Positions 17,069 to 25,535 of a DNA stretch of 64,000 nucleotides are shown one piece after another; the stretch's first letter is position 1; every line of letters starts with the position of its first letter. This DNA is from UBA12202 sp049595035 (GTDB taxonomy: Bacteria > Pseudomonadota > Alphaproteobacteria > Puniceispirillales > UBA1172), in assembly GCA_049595035.1 (NCBI GenBank), contig JBMYKD010000002.1, positions 1 to 64,000 of the forward strand, given 5' to 3'. Below the pieces are notes generated by a model. That model was not told the origin of the DNA. It ran no database searches and worked only from the letters and a program-made list of their open reading frames with translations. Made by a program: the position numbers and the translations under genes.

Positions 17069-18289
17069 TTAGTATTTTACATTCCGTGGATAAGTGAGTT
17101 GATCAGCATTTTCCACTAGATTGTAATTGCCGCTGGCATCAATCTGACGCATAAACATTGGCTTAGCGATATTGTTACCATTTTCGGAAAACTTGATATC
17201 ACCGTAGAATGTTTCCATTTCAACAGCTGAAATCGCATCTCTTACGGCATCCTTATCAAAGCTATTTGCCGCTTCAAAGGCCTCTTTCCATACATACACG
17301 GCCGCTGATGCCTGTGCAGATTGGTATGGAACAGATGAATAAGATGGATATTCGGCTTTGAACCCAGCATTCCATTCAGCAGCACTTCCGAACATAGGAT
17401 CACTCTTTGACAAGGATTCCACCCATTGTGTCGGGCAAAGGAAGCCATTTGATGCCTTCGGGAATTTTTCCTGAACTTTTGCTGCTTCGCAATGCGTGAG
17501 GGCAATCATATTAACATTTACCTTCATCTCATCAATCTGACGAGCCGCAGTAGCAGCCCCTTTTGAGTGACCGGAAATAACGAGAATATCCGGACGCAAA
17601 GCTTTTACCTTGGTCAAAGTAGTAGACATATCAGATAAATCAGCGGGCAGCTGATCATCAATCACAATCTGCATGCCATATTCTTCGATTTTATCAACAA
17701 CACCAGCGCGCACATCCATGGAAAACGGATCGCCTTCAAATGCCATTGCTACCCGAACCTTGCTTGGGTCATCAGATTTAGTCGCGGCCATATCGATAGC
17801 CGTAGCCAGATATTGTTCAGATGTAGACAACACGGCAAAAAGATACTTATATCCTTGCGTGAAGAGTGAGCGTGATGCGCCTTCAGCTTCAATCATTGGC
17901 ACACCAAATTTTTCAGATACCGGCGCAATCGCCTTTGTCATACCTGATGAATATGGTCCAAGCATATATTCAACACCATCCTGCTGGATCAGTCTTTCTG
18001 CCAACTGTGCCCCACGAGCAGGCGTTGATTCATCATCATAATATTTAACAGCAAGCTTATAAGACTTCCCGCCAATCGTAACGCCACCGCTTTCGTTGAT
18101 TGTTTTAACGGCAAAGTCATAACCGCGCTGAGTATGCAGACCATTTGTTGCATATTTTCCGGTTAGTGAGATAGAAGACCCAAGAATGATGGTGTCGCCT
18201 TCTACCTTGGCAAGAGCATGACCACCCATAGCAAGAGTGGTTGAAACAGCAGCAACCGCTGTTAATGCCTTAATTGAAAATAGTTTCAT
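17069..18289 (-). CDS. livJ: Periplasmic substrate-binding protein of the liv ABC transporter
   Basis: The 406-residue product has a signal peptide (KLFSIKALTAVAAVSTTLAMGGHALAK) and a type 1 periplasmic binding fold beginning IILGSSISLTGKYATNG, with GPYSSGMTKAIAPVSEKFGVPMI in the first lobe. The start is the ATG at 18289, which has GAGGAGA at ideal spacing; an in-frame TTG 15 bases upstream is rejected because it is part of that site. Family members bind branched-chain amino acids, amides, urea or aromatic compounds, so the ligand is not certain. It is the first gene of the transporter and is separated from livH by a hairpin. Confidence 0.9.
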   Translation of the reverse strand: MKLFSIKALTAVAAVSTTLAMGGHALAKVEGDTIILGSSISLTGKYATNGLHTQRGYDFAVKTINESGGVTIGGKSYKLAVKYYDDESTPARGAQLAERLIQQDGVEYMLGPYSSGMTKAIAPVSEKFGVPMIEAEGASRSLFTQGYKYLFAVLSTSEQYLATAIDMAATKSDDPSKVRVAMAFEGDPFSMDVRAGVVDKIEEYGMQIVIDDQLPADLSDMSTTLTKVKALRPDILVISGHSKGAATAARQIDEMKVNVNMIALTHCEAAKVQEKFPKASNGFLCPTQWVESLSKSDPMFGSAAEWNAGFKAEYPSYSSVPYQSAQASAAVYVWKEAFEAANSFDKDAVRDAISAVEMETFYGDIKFSENGNNIAKPMFMRQIDASGNYNLVENADQLTYPRNVKY

Positions 18290-18410
18290 TACAAATCTCC
18301 TCAATTTATATAGTTATTATTATGTGTTTAAGTTTTCAAAAGTCCACCACAAACAGGACGTAATATTTAATTTTTTAACACTTTAATTTAACGAATTATT
18401 AATATTTTGA
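18290..18410 (-). promoter_or_regulatory. AT-rich leader and probable promoter region of the liv operon
   Basis: These 121 bases between the ggt-like gene and livJ are very AT-rich. On the - strand TTGAAA, a 17-base spacer and TAACTA could form a weak promoter upstream of the GAGGAGA ribosome binding site. No terminator for the upstream gene is visible, so read-through from it is possible. Confidence 0.3.
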
Positions 18411-19991
18411 TTAAAATCCTGCCGCAAAGCCATCTTTGCGTGGGTCAGACCCTGCCATTAAAACTCCCGTTTCCGCATCACGGATAATGGCTTGTCCACC
18501 ACCTATCGGGCTATCGGCATGATGAATCTTATGCCCACGGCCAGAAAGATCATCAGCAACCGCCGCACTAATGCCTGATTCTAGTTGTAATGCCCCATCA
18601 ATAGCAAAACTACGCGGCGCATCAAGAGCTTGTTGTGGGGACATGCCGCCATCAAGGTGGTTTATGAGAAAACCCATCTGACCAACAGCTTGATACTGGC
18701 CACCCATAACGCCGAATACGCCGGTGAGTTTTCCCCCATCGGTTAACATAGACGGGATAATGGTATGAAAAGGGCGTTTATTCGGGGCAATCACATTCGG
18801 ATGTTTAGCGTCCAGTCGGAAAGCCCGCCCGCGCGATTGCAGAATAATGCCAAACTCAGGCGTTGCGATGCCAGAACCAAATCCATCAAAAATGGAATTA
18901 ATAAATGAAACAGCCATGCCATGTTCATCAATAACAGAAAGATAGACAGTGTCGGGATGCGTGGGAAAGTCACTTACCTGAAACTGTGCTGCCTTTGCCA
19001 TATCAATATTTGCTGCGGCCTGATCTATGACAGTATCGGATAAGAGCCATTCAACCGACACATGGGCATGATCCGGGTCAGCCAGAAAATGATCGCGTAA
19101 TCCATAGGCCTGCTTGCTAATTTCTGCTAGCACATGAACAAAATCAGCATCGTTTAGAGACGCCATATCATAGCGTTCACATAAACGTGCCATGATCAAA
19201 GTTGTGATTCCCTGTCCATTTGGCGGGCATTCCCAGATATGCTTGCCACGATATAAGCCATTGATCGGGATAACTTCCTGTGCCTGAATAGATGCAAAAT
19301 CAGATGCTTTATGATATCCGCCAAGATGGTTCAGTTTTGTCAGGATATCCTGTCCAACTGGCCCTAAATAAAACCCATCTCTGCCATGTTCAGCAATCAG
19401 ATCAAAGGCTTCAGCTAATGCTGGTATAGAAAATTGCTGTCCGGATTGATACGGTCTGCCTTTATCAAGGTAAAATCGCTGGCCATCCGCATCATTGAGA
19501 TTTTCCAAATCCTCGGCCCAGTCTAGGGCAACCCGCTGATGAACAGGTATTCCAGCACGCGCATAATAAGCCGCTGGTTCAATCAGGCTTTTCCAAGCCT
19601 TGCGCCCCCATTTCTGATGCATCAGATACCATGCATCAATCGCCCCCGGAATTGTGACTGCATGGCAAGAATCGCGTGGTATCTGGCCATCAGGGAAATC
19701 TTTACGCAATTGGTCAACATCAATAGCCGAAGGCGCACGGCCGGAACCATTAATCGCATGGATATGATGATCACCATGCGGAGCAACAAGAGCAAAACAA
19801 TCCCCGCCAATAGAAGTCATATGTGGTTCGGCTAATGTAAGAATAGCCGCTGCCGCAATAGCTGCATCAACCGCATTTCCCCCATCATAAAGACATTTAA
19901 GCCCAACACTTGTCGCCAATGGGTGTGAAGTGGTGATCATGGCCTTATTCGCCATAACATCAGAACGACCGGGGGAAAAAAAATCTCTCAT
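18411..19991 (-). CDS. Gamma-glutamyltransferase family hydrolase without signal peptide
   Basis: The 526-residue product belongs to the Ntn-hydrolase gamma-glutamyltranspeptidase family, which self-cleaves into two subunits and moves or hydrolyses gamma-glutamyl groups. It has the N-terminal HPLATSVGLKCLYDGGNAVDAAIA motif and INGSGRAP. The expected cleavage/nucleophile residue is Thr348 in HPDTVYLSVID, followed by GMAVSFINSIF and FGSG. Unlike E. coli Ggt it has no signal peptide and appears cytoplasmic, like YwrD-type or acylase-type members. It is transcribed toward the liv operon with 121 bases between, suggesting the transporter and enzyme may handle related amino-acid compounds. Substrate is unknown. 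Confidence 0.88.
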   Translation of the reverse strand: MRDFFSPGRSDVMANKAMITTSHPLATSVGLKCLYDGGNAVDAAIAAAAILTLAEPHMTSIGGDCFALVAPHGDHHIHAINGSGRAPSAIDVDQLRKDFPDGQIPRDSCHAVTIPGAIDAWYLMHQKWGRKAWKSLIEPAAYYARAGIPVHQRVALDWAEDLENLNDADGQRFYLDKGRPYQSGQQFSIPALAEAFDLIAEHGRDGFYLGPVGQDILTKLNHLGGYHKASDFASIQAQEVIPINGLYRGKHIWECPPNGQGITTLIMARLCERYDMASLNDADFVHVLAEISKQAYGLRDHFLADPDHAHVSVEWLLSDTVIDQAAANIDMAKAAQFQVSDFPTHPDTVYLSVIDEHGMAVSFINSIFDGFGSGIATPEFGIILQSRGRAFRLDAKHPNVIAPNKRPFHTIIPSMLTDGGKLTGVFGVMGGQYQAVGQMGFLINHLDGGMSPQQALDAPRSFAIDGALQLESGISAAVADDLSGRGHKIHHADSPIGGGQAIIRDAETGVLMAGSDPRKDGFAAGF

Positions 19992-20133
19992 CGTCTTGCC
20001 TTTGGAATATCGGTGAAAAGATTTATGATCATGTATAGCCCTGATACATTAGATCATATTGCATTCTGCCTTACCATAAGGCCCATAATTACATTAAGAA
20101 CAACATCTAAAACATTTAGGTGTAAGATAATAA

Positions 20134-20219
<86 letters not shown>

Positions 20220-20283
20220 AGTTGAGATTCTTTTATACAAAGCTGGATTAAGACGCAAGGCCAATGATCACTGATTCCAATGT

Positions 20284-20652
20284 TTATTGATCAATGGCAA
20301 GCATATTCATCGTAATGAGCGGTATTCCATTTTCATCTAGCAGAATAGATTGAACATTCAAGGCTGATTCAACCGGTAAATCGGAATATAGATGGGGAAA
20401 CATCTGGCCGTTTCGAGATTCTTCATACCGGATATCAAGTCCGCTTGGATCAATTGCAACCAATACCAGATCATCAAGCCCTCTAAAATGGAGCTGAGCG
20501 GTTTCCACCACCTGATCACGGGTTGATAAATGGATAAATCCATCACCCAGATCTAGGGCAGACCCATGATAAATCCCGTTTTCAATAGCAAGATGCCATT
20601 CCTCACGCGAACAGATTTTAAAAACCGTTTCTTCTTTTGAATGCATGTTCAT
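20284..20652 (-). CDS. DUF952 family protein
   Basis: The 122-residue protein matches the DUF952 pattern: a short FKICSREEWHLAIENGIYHGSALDLGDGFIHLST segment followed by QVVETAQLHF, and a Pro-HLYSDLP stretch near the C-terminus. The family is a small cytoplasmic fold distantly related to glutathione-transferase-associated proteins, with no established reaction. A second in-frame ATG at 20646 could be the start. It is divergent from the 3-hydroxyisobutyrate dehydrogenase family gene, with about 90 bases between starts. Confidence 0.85.
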   Translation of the reverse strand: MNMHSKEETVFKICSREEWHLAIENGIYHGSALDLGDGFIHLSTRDQVVETAQLHFRGLDDLVLVAIDPSGLDIRYEESRNGQMFPHLYSDLPVESALNVQSILLDENGIPLITMNMLAIDQ

Positions 20653-20742
20653 GCCATGACTATCCCTAATAAATCGCTTTGCACTGTTATCACATCATTT
20701 ATTATAAACAGAAATAGAAAACACCCTAGCAAAGGCAATGCC

Positions 20743-21627
20743 ATGAAAAACAGACAGATAGGTTTCATCGGATTAGGTCAGATGGGCGCACCTATGGCCA
20801 GAGCCCTTATTCGGGCAGGATATCAGGTAACAGGATTTGATCTGAATATGTTACCAGACGAACAGATACAAACAGCCGAATCATCCCGACATATCGCTGA
20901 TCAATCTGATATCGTGATTACCATGCTTCCAGATGGAGCTGCCGTAAAAACCGTTACAGATGATATATTGCCCGTGATGAGCCAAGATCAGATTCTCATT
21001 GATTGTTCCACGATTGATGTGGCGACAGCGCAATCTATCGGGGTTAAGGCAAATCAGAAGGGCATTGATTTTCTTGATGCCCCTGTGTCTGGTGGTATTA
21101 TCGGGGCAACAGCAGGGACATTAACCTTCATGATTGGCGGCAAGGCTGATATCATAAATCAGGTCATGCCACTATTTGAAACCATGGGCAGTAAAGCTGT
21201 CCATTGCGGCGAAGTGGGAACAGGCCAGATTGCAAAAATATGCAATAACATGATATTGGGGGCAACCATGATCGCTACCTGTGAAGCCTTTGATATGGCT
21301 GATCGCCTTGGTCTTGATCGACAAAAAATGTTTGATGTTGTCAGCACATCATCCGGATATAGCTGGTCTATGAACGCCTACTGCCCTGCCCCCGGCATTG
21401 GCCCTGACAGCCCATCTGATCATGATTACAAACCCGGATTTTCCGCTGATCTTATGCTGAAAGATTTAGGATTGGCTATTGATGCCGCCCATCATGCGGG
21501 GGCTGATCCCCGCATCGGGCAATGCGCCAGACAAATCTATACCGAGTTTGTCGAAACTTCTGGCAAAGGGATGGATTTTTCCGCTATCCTGCCATGGCTA
21601 AATGATAAGAAACCGCGTATGAGTTAA
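20743..21627 (+). CDS. mmsB: 3-hydroxyisobutyrate dehydrogenase family oxidoreductase
   Basis: The 294-residue product belongs to the beta-hydroxyacid dehydrogenase family that uses NAD(P) to oxidise 3-hydroxyisobutyrate (valine breakdown) or reduce tartronate semialdehyde. The Rossmann start GFIGLGQMGAPMARALIRAGY, the substrate loop DAPVSGGIIGATAGTL, and catalytic Lys165 with Asn169 in GTGQIAKICNNM are present. The start at 20743 is chosen because the fold begins there; the longer frame would add an AT-rich leader reaching into the DUF952 gene. The neighbouring GlcG-like gene would also fit a glyoxylate/tartronate role (GarR), so the mmsB name is a best guess. Confidence 0.88.
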   Translation: MKNRQIGFIGLGQMGAPMARALIRAGYQVTGFDLNMLPDEQIQTAESSRHIADQSDIVITMLPDGAAVKTVTDDILPVMSQDQILIDCSTIDVATAQSIGVKANQKGIDFLDAPVSGGIIGATAGTLTFMIGGKADIINQVMPLFETMGSKAVHCGEVGTGQIAKICNNMILGATMIATCEAFDMADRLGLDRQKMFDVVSTSSGYSWSMNAYCPAPGIGPDSPSDHDYKPGFSADLMLKDLGLAIDAAHHAGADPRIGQCARQIYTEFVETSGKGMDFSAILPWLNDKKPRMS

Positions 21628-21695
21628 CCCCTAAAATAATAATATCATCTTATTCATTGGTATCATCGACAATGTCATCAATTAAGGAGAAACAG

Positions 21696-22121
21696 ATGCT
21701 CACCCTCGATATCGCAAATGCTATTTCTGCGGCCGCTTTAGCAGAAGCCCGGAATATGAATCTTAAACCCATTAGTGTTGTTATCATGGATCACCGCGCC
21801 GCCACGATTTCCATCCAGTCAGAAGATGGTGTCTGCATTATGCGTTCCGATATTGCTAAAGCCAAGGCTAATGCCGCTATCCAGCTAGGCATGGGTACCA
21901 GAGCATTGATGAACCGAGCTGAACAGCAAGCTTATTTTGTTGATGCCGTAAATGGGTTGGGCAATGGTAATATCATTCCCGTGCCGGGTGGTGTTCTGAT
22001 TAAGGATAACAACGGCAATATCATTGGTGCTATCGGCATCTCTGGCGATACATCAGATAATGATGAAACCGCTGCTCTGGCTGGCATTGCCGCCGCCGGA
22101 TTAACGGCAGATGCGGGATAA
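21696..22121 (+). CDS. GlcG/HbpS family heme-binding-like protein
   Basis: The 141-residue product matches the GlcG/HbpS (DUF336) family. It has an N-terminal helix (IANAISAAALAEARNM), PISVVIMDHRA, a KAKANAAIQLGM stretch, and GNIIPVPGGVLIKDNNGNIIGAIGISG, the family's conserved C-terminal sheet. Members include secreted heme sensors and proteins of glycolate or diol operons with unclear function. No signal peptide is present, so it is cytoplasmic. The start at 21696 follows AAGGAGAAACAG. It lies 68 bases after the mmsB-like gene on the same strand. Confidence 0.9.
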   Translation: MLTLDIANAISAAALAEARNMNLKPISVVIMDHRAATISIQSEDGVCIMRSDIAKAKANAAIQLGMGTRALMNRAEQQAYFVDAVNGLGNGNIIPVPGGVLIKDNNGNIIGAIGISGDTSDNDETAALAGIAAAGLTADAG

Positions 22122-22143
22122 TTCACCATCGGGCGGATAATTC

Positions 22144-22602
22144 ATGTTATCAAAACCTAATAAAATGGCTAAAACCCTAGGCTGGCTAGGCGGTATCCCT
22201 TTTATTCTGGCTACCGCCATTAGCTTTAGTGCTGATCCTGCCCTTATCATGTTCAGCGCAGAGTTAGCCAGCCATTATGGCCTTGCTATTATTATCTTTC
22301 TAGGGGCTGTTCATTGGGGAATAGCCATGAACGGAAACGTCAATGCAGCCCCCATTAGATATATGTGGTCGGTCATGCCTGCCTTGATGGCAACACTTAT
22401 CATGTTTCTGGAACCACTACCTAGCCTTGGCCTTGTGATTGGACTTCTGGTGATGTGCTGGATCATGGATATGTTATTTCACCTGAACTCAGCAATGCCG
22501 GAATGGTATATCCGTCTTCGTCATGGATTGACCATGATTGCCGTGGGATCAGTCGCTATTGTTTCGGTTCAGGTATCTGCTTTGGGGTCGATCTGGCCAT
22601 AA
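22144..22602 (+). CDS. DUF3429 family membrane protein
   Basis: The 152-residue protein has about five hydrophobic helices. FLGAVHWGIAM in the second helix, and the LGWLGGIPFI start, are the pattern of DUF3429, a family of small inner-membrane proteins without known function. It follows the GlcG-like gene by 22 bases. Its last 47 bases overlap the 3' end of the convergent DMT transporter gene on the other strand. Confidence 0.85.
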   Translation: MLSKPNKMAKTLGWLGGIPFILATAISFSADPALIMFSAELASHYGLAIIIFLGAVHWGIAMNGNVNAAPIRYMWSVMPALMATLIMFLEPLPSLGLVIGLLVMCWIMDMLFHLNSAMPEWYIRLRHGLTMIAVGSVAIVSVQVSALGSIWP

Positions 22603-23449
22603 TGGTATTTCCGGCAATCACCAGAATAAGCCCAATAATGGAAAACAGCGTCCATTGATACGATTCTGTTCTTTGAGATATGAATAATGCCACCACCGGA
22701 AAGATAACCGTAATATAGCTGGCACGGCCGGGGCCAATGCGGCCAACCAGTGTTAAATAACAGGTAAATGCCATAACCGAAGAAACCGTTGATAGCCATG
22801 CCAGTCCCCCCATGTATTTCCATGTTAATTCAACCATGAAGCTATGCCCACGCATCAGGCTAAACATGGCTAGAAATGCTGACCCGTAAAGCATCCCCCA
22901 GCTATTCGCCGTAATAACTGATATTTTTCGGGATTGAAGCCGACCTGATAGAATATTGCCAAGACTGAAAATCAATGTGCCAATCAGGCAGAACATCAAA
23001 CTGATTAATGGCGCATGGCCATAACTGATTTCCGGCAAAAAGATCAGAGAAACACCGGATATGCCAAAAATAACCGCAATGATTAGCTGAAATTGTGGCC
23101 ATTCCCGATCAAGAGAGGATTTAATAATAAGCACCATCAAAGACGCCGTCGAAAAAACAACAGCAAGCAAACCCGATGAAACCCCGAGCCCGCCATAATA
23201 GAACATGGTAAAATTACAGCTGAACAGAAACAGGCTCAACATGGCAATGCGGAAATGGATCGCTATTGGCAATCGTAGATTCTCACCACGCCAGATAGCA
23301 AAGCCCATCATCAGAATGCCGGCAATCAGAAAACGCCAGAAAATAGACACTTCAGGGGCAACAACACCCAATTGCCATTTCAAAGGCAACCAGCTTGTCG
23401 ACCAGGCAAAAACGGTCAGCCCATAAAGTAGATAGTCAAAAGGTTTCAT
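22556..23449 (-). CDS. DMT-superfamily (EamA-type) transporter
   Basis: The 297-residue membrane protein has about ten helices in two EamA repeats. It shows SWLPLKWQLGVVAPEVSIFWRF at the first helix, a helix containing SLLLAVVF-like GLLAVVFSTASLM, and a final helix before a basic tail. The start MKPFDYLLYG at 23449 is chosen because the longer frame begins inside the tRNA-Pro gene. Its 3' end overlaps the DUF3429 gene on the opposite strand. The substrate is unknown. Confidence 0.85.
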   Translation of the reverse strand: MKPFDYLLYGLTVFAWSTSWLPLKWQLGVVAPEVSIFWRFLIAGILMMGFAIWRGENLRLPIAIHFRIAMLSLFLFSCNFTMFYYGGLGVSSGLLAVVFSTASLMVLIIKSSLDREWPQFQLIIAVIFGISGVSLIFLPEISYGHAPLISLMFCLIGTLIFSLGNILSGRLQSRKISVITANSWGMLYGSAFLAMFSLMRGHSFMVELTWKYMGGLAWLSTVSSVMAFTCYLTLVGRIGPGRASYITVIFPVVALFISQRTESYQWTLFSIIGLILVIAGNTIMARSTPKQIPEPKQ

Positions 23450-23523
23450 TAGGTAATCATAGATCTTTAGAGCATTAATGTTTTCAGGCAGATATACAGA
23501 AACACAACATACAGGAAAACGAA

Positions 23524-23600
23524 TGGTCGGAGTGGCGGGATTTGAACCCACGACCCCCACACCCCCAGTATGGTGCGCTACCAGGCTGCGCTACACTCCG
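23524..23600 (-). tRNA. tRNA-Pro (anticodon GGG)
   Basis: The 77-base sequence has acceptor stem CGGAGTG / CACTCCG, D-arm AGCGCAGCCTGGTAGCGC, anticodon stem CCATA / TGTGG with loop CTGGGGG (anticodon GGG), T-arm GGGTTCAAATCCC and an encoded CCA. It reads CCC/CCU proline codons. It lies downstream of the MerR-like gene on the same strand, a position seen in other alphaproteobacteria. Confidence 0.97.
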
Positions 23601-23717
23601 ACACCGCTATTTATAGACAAAGGACGACAGAAAGAGAAGCCCTGATTTAAAAGACAGGGAAAACTAATGAAATGTGATGGCATTTACGTTAGAGATCATA
23701 TGATCAAAGGCGAAAGA

Positions 23718-24143
23718 TTAGCCAAGGCGGTTTAGCCGTGACTGTGCTTCTTTTAATATGGTGATGGCTTTTGAAATATTCTGACGTGATGATGCAGATA
23801 TATGTTCTGCCATAGGGGGAGTATGATCAGCATCAGATGACGTGGTCTTATCAGCACCCGCAACAGATAAAACGGCAACAGCTTCGTCTTCTTTGGGCTT
23901 GGTAAAGCTTTTCAGAACCTGTTGTGCACCCTTAATGGTATAACCCTGATCATAAAGCAGTTCCTGTATGCGTTTAAGCAGGATAATATCTTCAGGCCGG
24001 TAATATCGCCTGCCCCCGTTACGCTTGATCGGCTTTAGCTGGCTGAAACGCGTTTCCCAGAACCGCAATACATGGGTCGGAACATTCAGCATAGAGGACA
24101 CTTCGGTGATATTGCGAAACGCCTCAGGGGTTTTGCTAACCAT
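23718..24143 (-). CDS. MerR-family transcriptional regulator
   Basis: The 141-residue protein has an N-terminal MerR-type winged helix: ITEVSSMLNVPTHVLRFWETRFSQLKPIKRNGGRRYYRPEDI then a helix LKRIQELLYDQGYTIKGAQQVL. The C-terminal part is short and polar, with no metal-binding cysteines, so the signal is unknown. This type is regularly found just downstream of ihfA in alphaproteobacteria, as here (31 bases). The role may be general rather than stress related, but that is inference. Confidence 0.9.
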   Translation of the reverse strand: MVSKTPEAFRNITEVSSMLNVPTHVLRFWETRFSQLKPIKRNGGRRYYRPEDIILLKRIQELLYDQGYTIKGAQQVLKSFTKPKEDEAVAVLSVAGADKTTSSDADHTPPMAEHISASSRQNISKAITILKEAQSRLNRLG

Positions 24144-24174
24144 GTCATACCCCCATATTGGTCAGGCTGAATTC

Positions 24175-24468
24175 TTAGTTAGAATCGTTAACTCTATCAC
24201 GCAAAATATGTGACGGACGGAAAGATAGAACACGCCGGGGAGTGATAGGAACTTCCTGACCAGTTTTCGGATTACGTCCCATGCGTTGATTTTTATTGCG
24301 GACAGTAAAACTACCGAATGAAGTAATTTTTACATTTTTACCTGATTCAAGGCTATTTGAAATCTCATCAAGAATGGTGCCAACAATATCAGCGGATTCA
24401 TTACGGGATAATCCAATTTTCTGGTAAATGGCTTCAGCAATATCAGCGCGTATAAGAGAACGTTTCAT
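24175..24468 (-). CDS. ihfA: Integration host factor subunit alpha
   Basis: The 97-residue DNA-bending protein belongs to the HU/IHF family. It has the alpha-subunit start LIRADIAEAIYQKIGLSRNES, the conserved VKITSFGSFTVRNKNQRMGRNPKTGQEV arm with the Asn-Pro intercalating tip, and PRRVLSFRPSH at the C-terminus. IHF bends DNA at specific sites for transcription, replication and recombination. It lies between fabH (54 bases) and the MerR-like gene. Confidence 0.96.
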   Translation of the reverse strand: MKRSLIRADIAEAIYQKIGLSRNESADIVGTILDEISNSLESGKNVKITSFGSFTVRNKNQRMGRNPKTGQEVPITPRRVLSFRPSHILRDRVNDSN

Positions 24469-24522
24469 AAATTAAAAATAATCAACAATTTCAGTCTAGT
24501 CAAATGCAAATATCATTTTTAT

Positions 24523-25521
24523 TTACGGTCTGCCCACGCGAACAATGGCTGCGCCCCATGTAAGACCGCCGCCAATTCCTTCAAAAGCGACAATATCCCC
24601 CGCAGAAATCATGTTTTTCCGCATAGCTTCATCAAAGGCTAAAGGAATAGATGCCGCAGAAGTGTTTGCGTGACGATCAACAGTGCGAATAACTTTTTCA
24701 TCTGACATATTAAGTTTTCGTTGTAACATATTGATAATTCTAATATTTGCCTGATGAGGAACTAGCCAGTCAATATCAGATGCCGATTTGCCAGACGCTG
24801 AAATGGCAGCATCCAGACAATGGGCTAATTTTTCCACCGCATGTTTGAACACATCCTGGCCACTCATCTTTACCGTCCCGACTTGGCCGCGTGCGGGGCC
24901 ACCATCAACATAAAGAATATCACGATAACGGCCATCGGTAAAAATAACCGATGATAAAATGCCCCAATCCGGAGCATGGTCGTCTGCTTCGAGAATCACC
25001 GCCCCTGCCCCGTCACCAAATAAAACGGCCGTGCCTCTATCTGTCCAGTCAAGTATTCGGCTAAATGCCTCTGCCCCAATGACCAGCATTTTTTGGGCCT
25101 TACCTGACTTTATCATGGCGTCGGCGGTATCAAGAGCATATACAAAACCGGCACAAACCGCCTGAATATCAAATGCAAAGGCATTAAAGGCCTCAAGCTT
25201 CCTCTGTACCGTTGATGCCGTAGACGGGAATGTATCATCGGGGGTTGTTGTCGCCACAATGATCCCGTCAATAGCATCAACCGACAATCCTGCAATATCG
25301 AGCGCCTGACGCGCCGCTTTAACGGCCATATCCGATGTTAGTTCGTCATCTGCAATGATATGCCGCTGAGTTATCCCCGAACGCTGACGAATCCATTCAT
25401 CATTCGTATCCATCATTTTGCTAAGATCATCATTGGTGAGGATTTTTTCAGGGAGATATGATCCTGAAGCGGTTAGCAGCACGGACGGAAAAACATGTGA
25501 TATTGAGGCATTAGGGGTCAT
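24523..25521 (-). CDS. fabH: 3-oxoacyl-[ACP] synthase III
   Basis: The 332-residue enzyme condenses acetyl-CoA with malonyl-ACP to start fatty acid synthesis. The catalytic triad is visible: Cys123 in AVCAGF, His in PHQANIRI and Asn in DRHANTSAAS. TNDEWIRQRSGI and the closing GIGGGLTWGAAIVR are also typical. Length is slightly above the usual 315-325 because of a short N-terminal lead. It follows plsX by 14 bases, the standard plsX-fabH pair. Confidence 0.97.
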   Translation of the reverse strand: MTPNASISHVFPSVLLTASGSYLPEKILTNDDLSKMMDTNDEWIRQRSGITQRHIIADDELTSDMAVKAARQALDIAGLSVDAIDGIIVATTTPDDTFPSTASTVQRKLEAFNAFAFDIQAVCAGFVYALDTADAMIKSGKAQKMLVIGAEAFSRILDWTDRGTAVLFGDGAGAVILEADDHAPDWGILSSVIFTDGRYRDILYVDGGPARGQVGTVKMSGQDVFKHAVEKLAHCLDAAISASGKSASDIDWLVPHQANIRIINMLQRKLNMSDEKVIRTVDRHANTSAASIPLAFDEAMRKNMISAGDIVAFEGIGGGLTWGAAIVRVGRP

Positions 25522-25535
25522 TAGGATTCCGCTTT

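Noticed and set aside
20102..20122. Hairpin downstream of tRNA-Leu as possible terminator
   Set aside because: The 9-bp stem has an A-C mismatch on the tRNA strand and only a weak, broken T-run follows.
23450..23560. Upstream extension of the DMT transporter reading frame
   Set aside because: The added residues come from the tRNA-Pro gene and its flank; the internal ATG at 23449 matches the first membrane helix.
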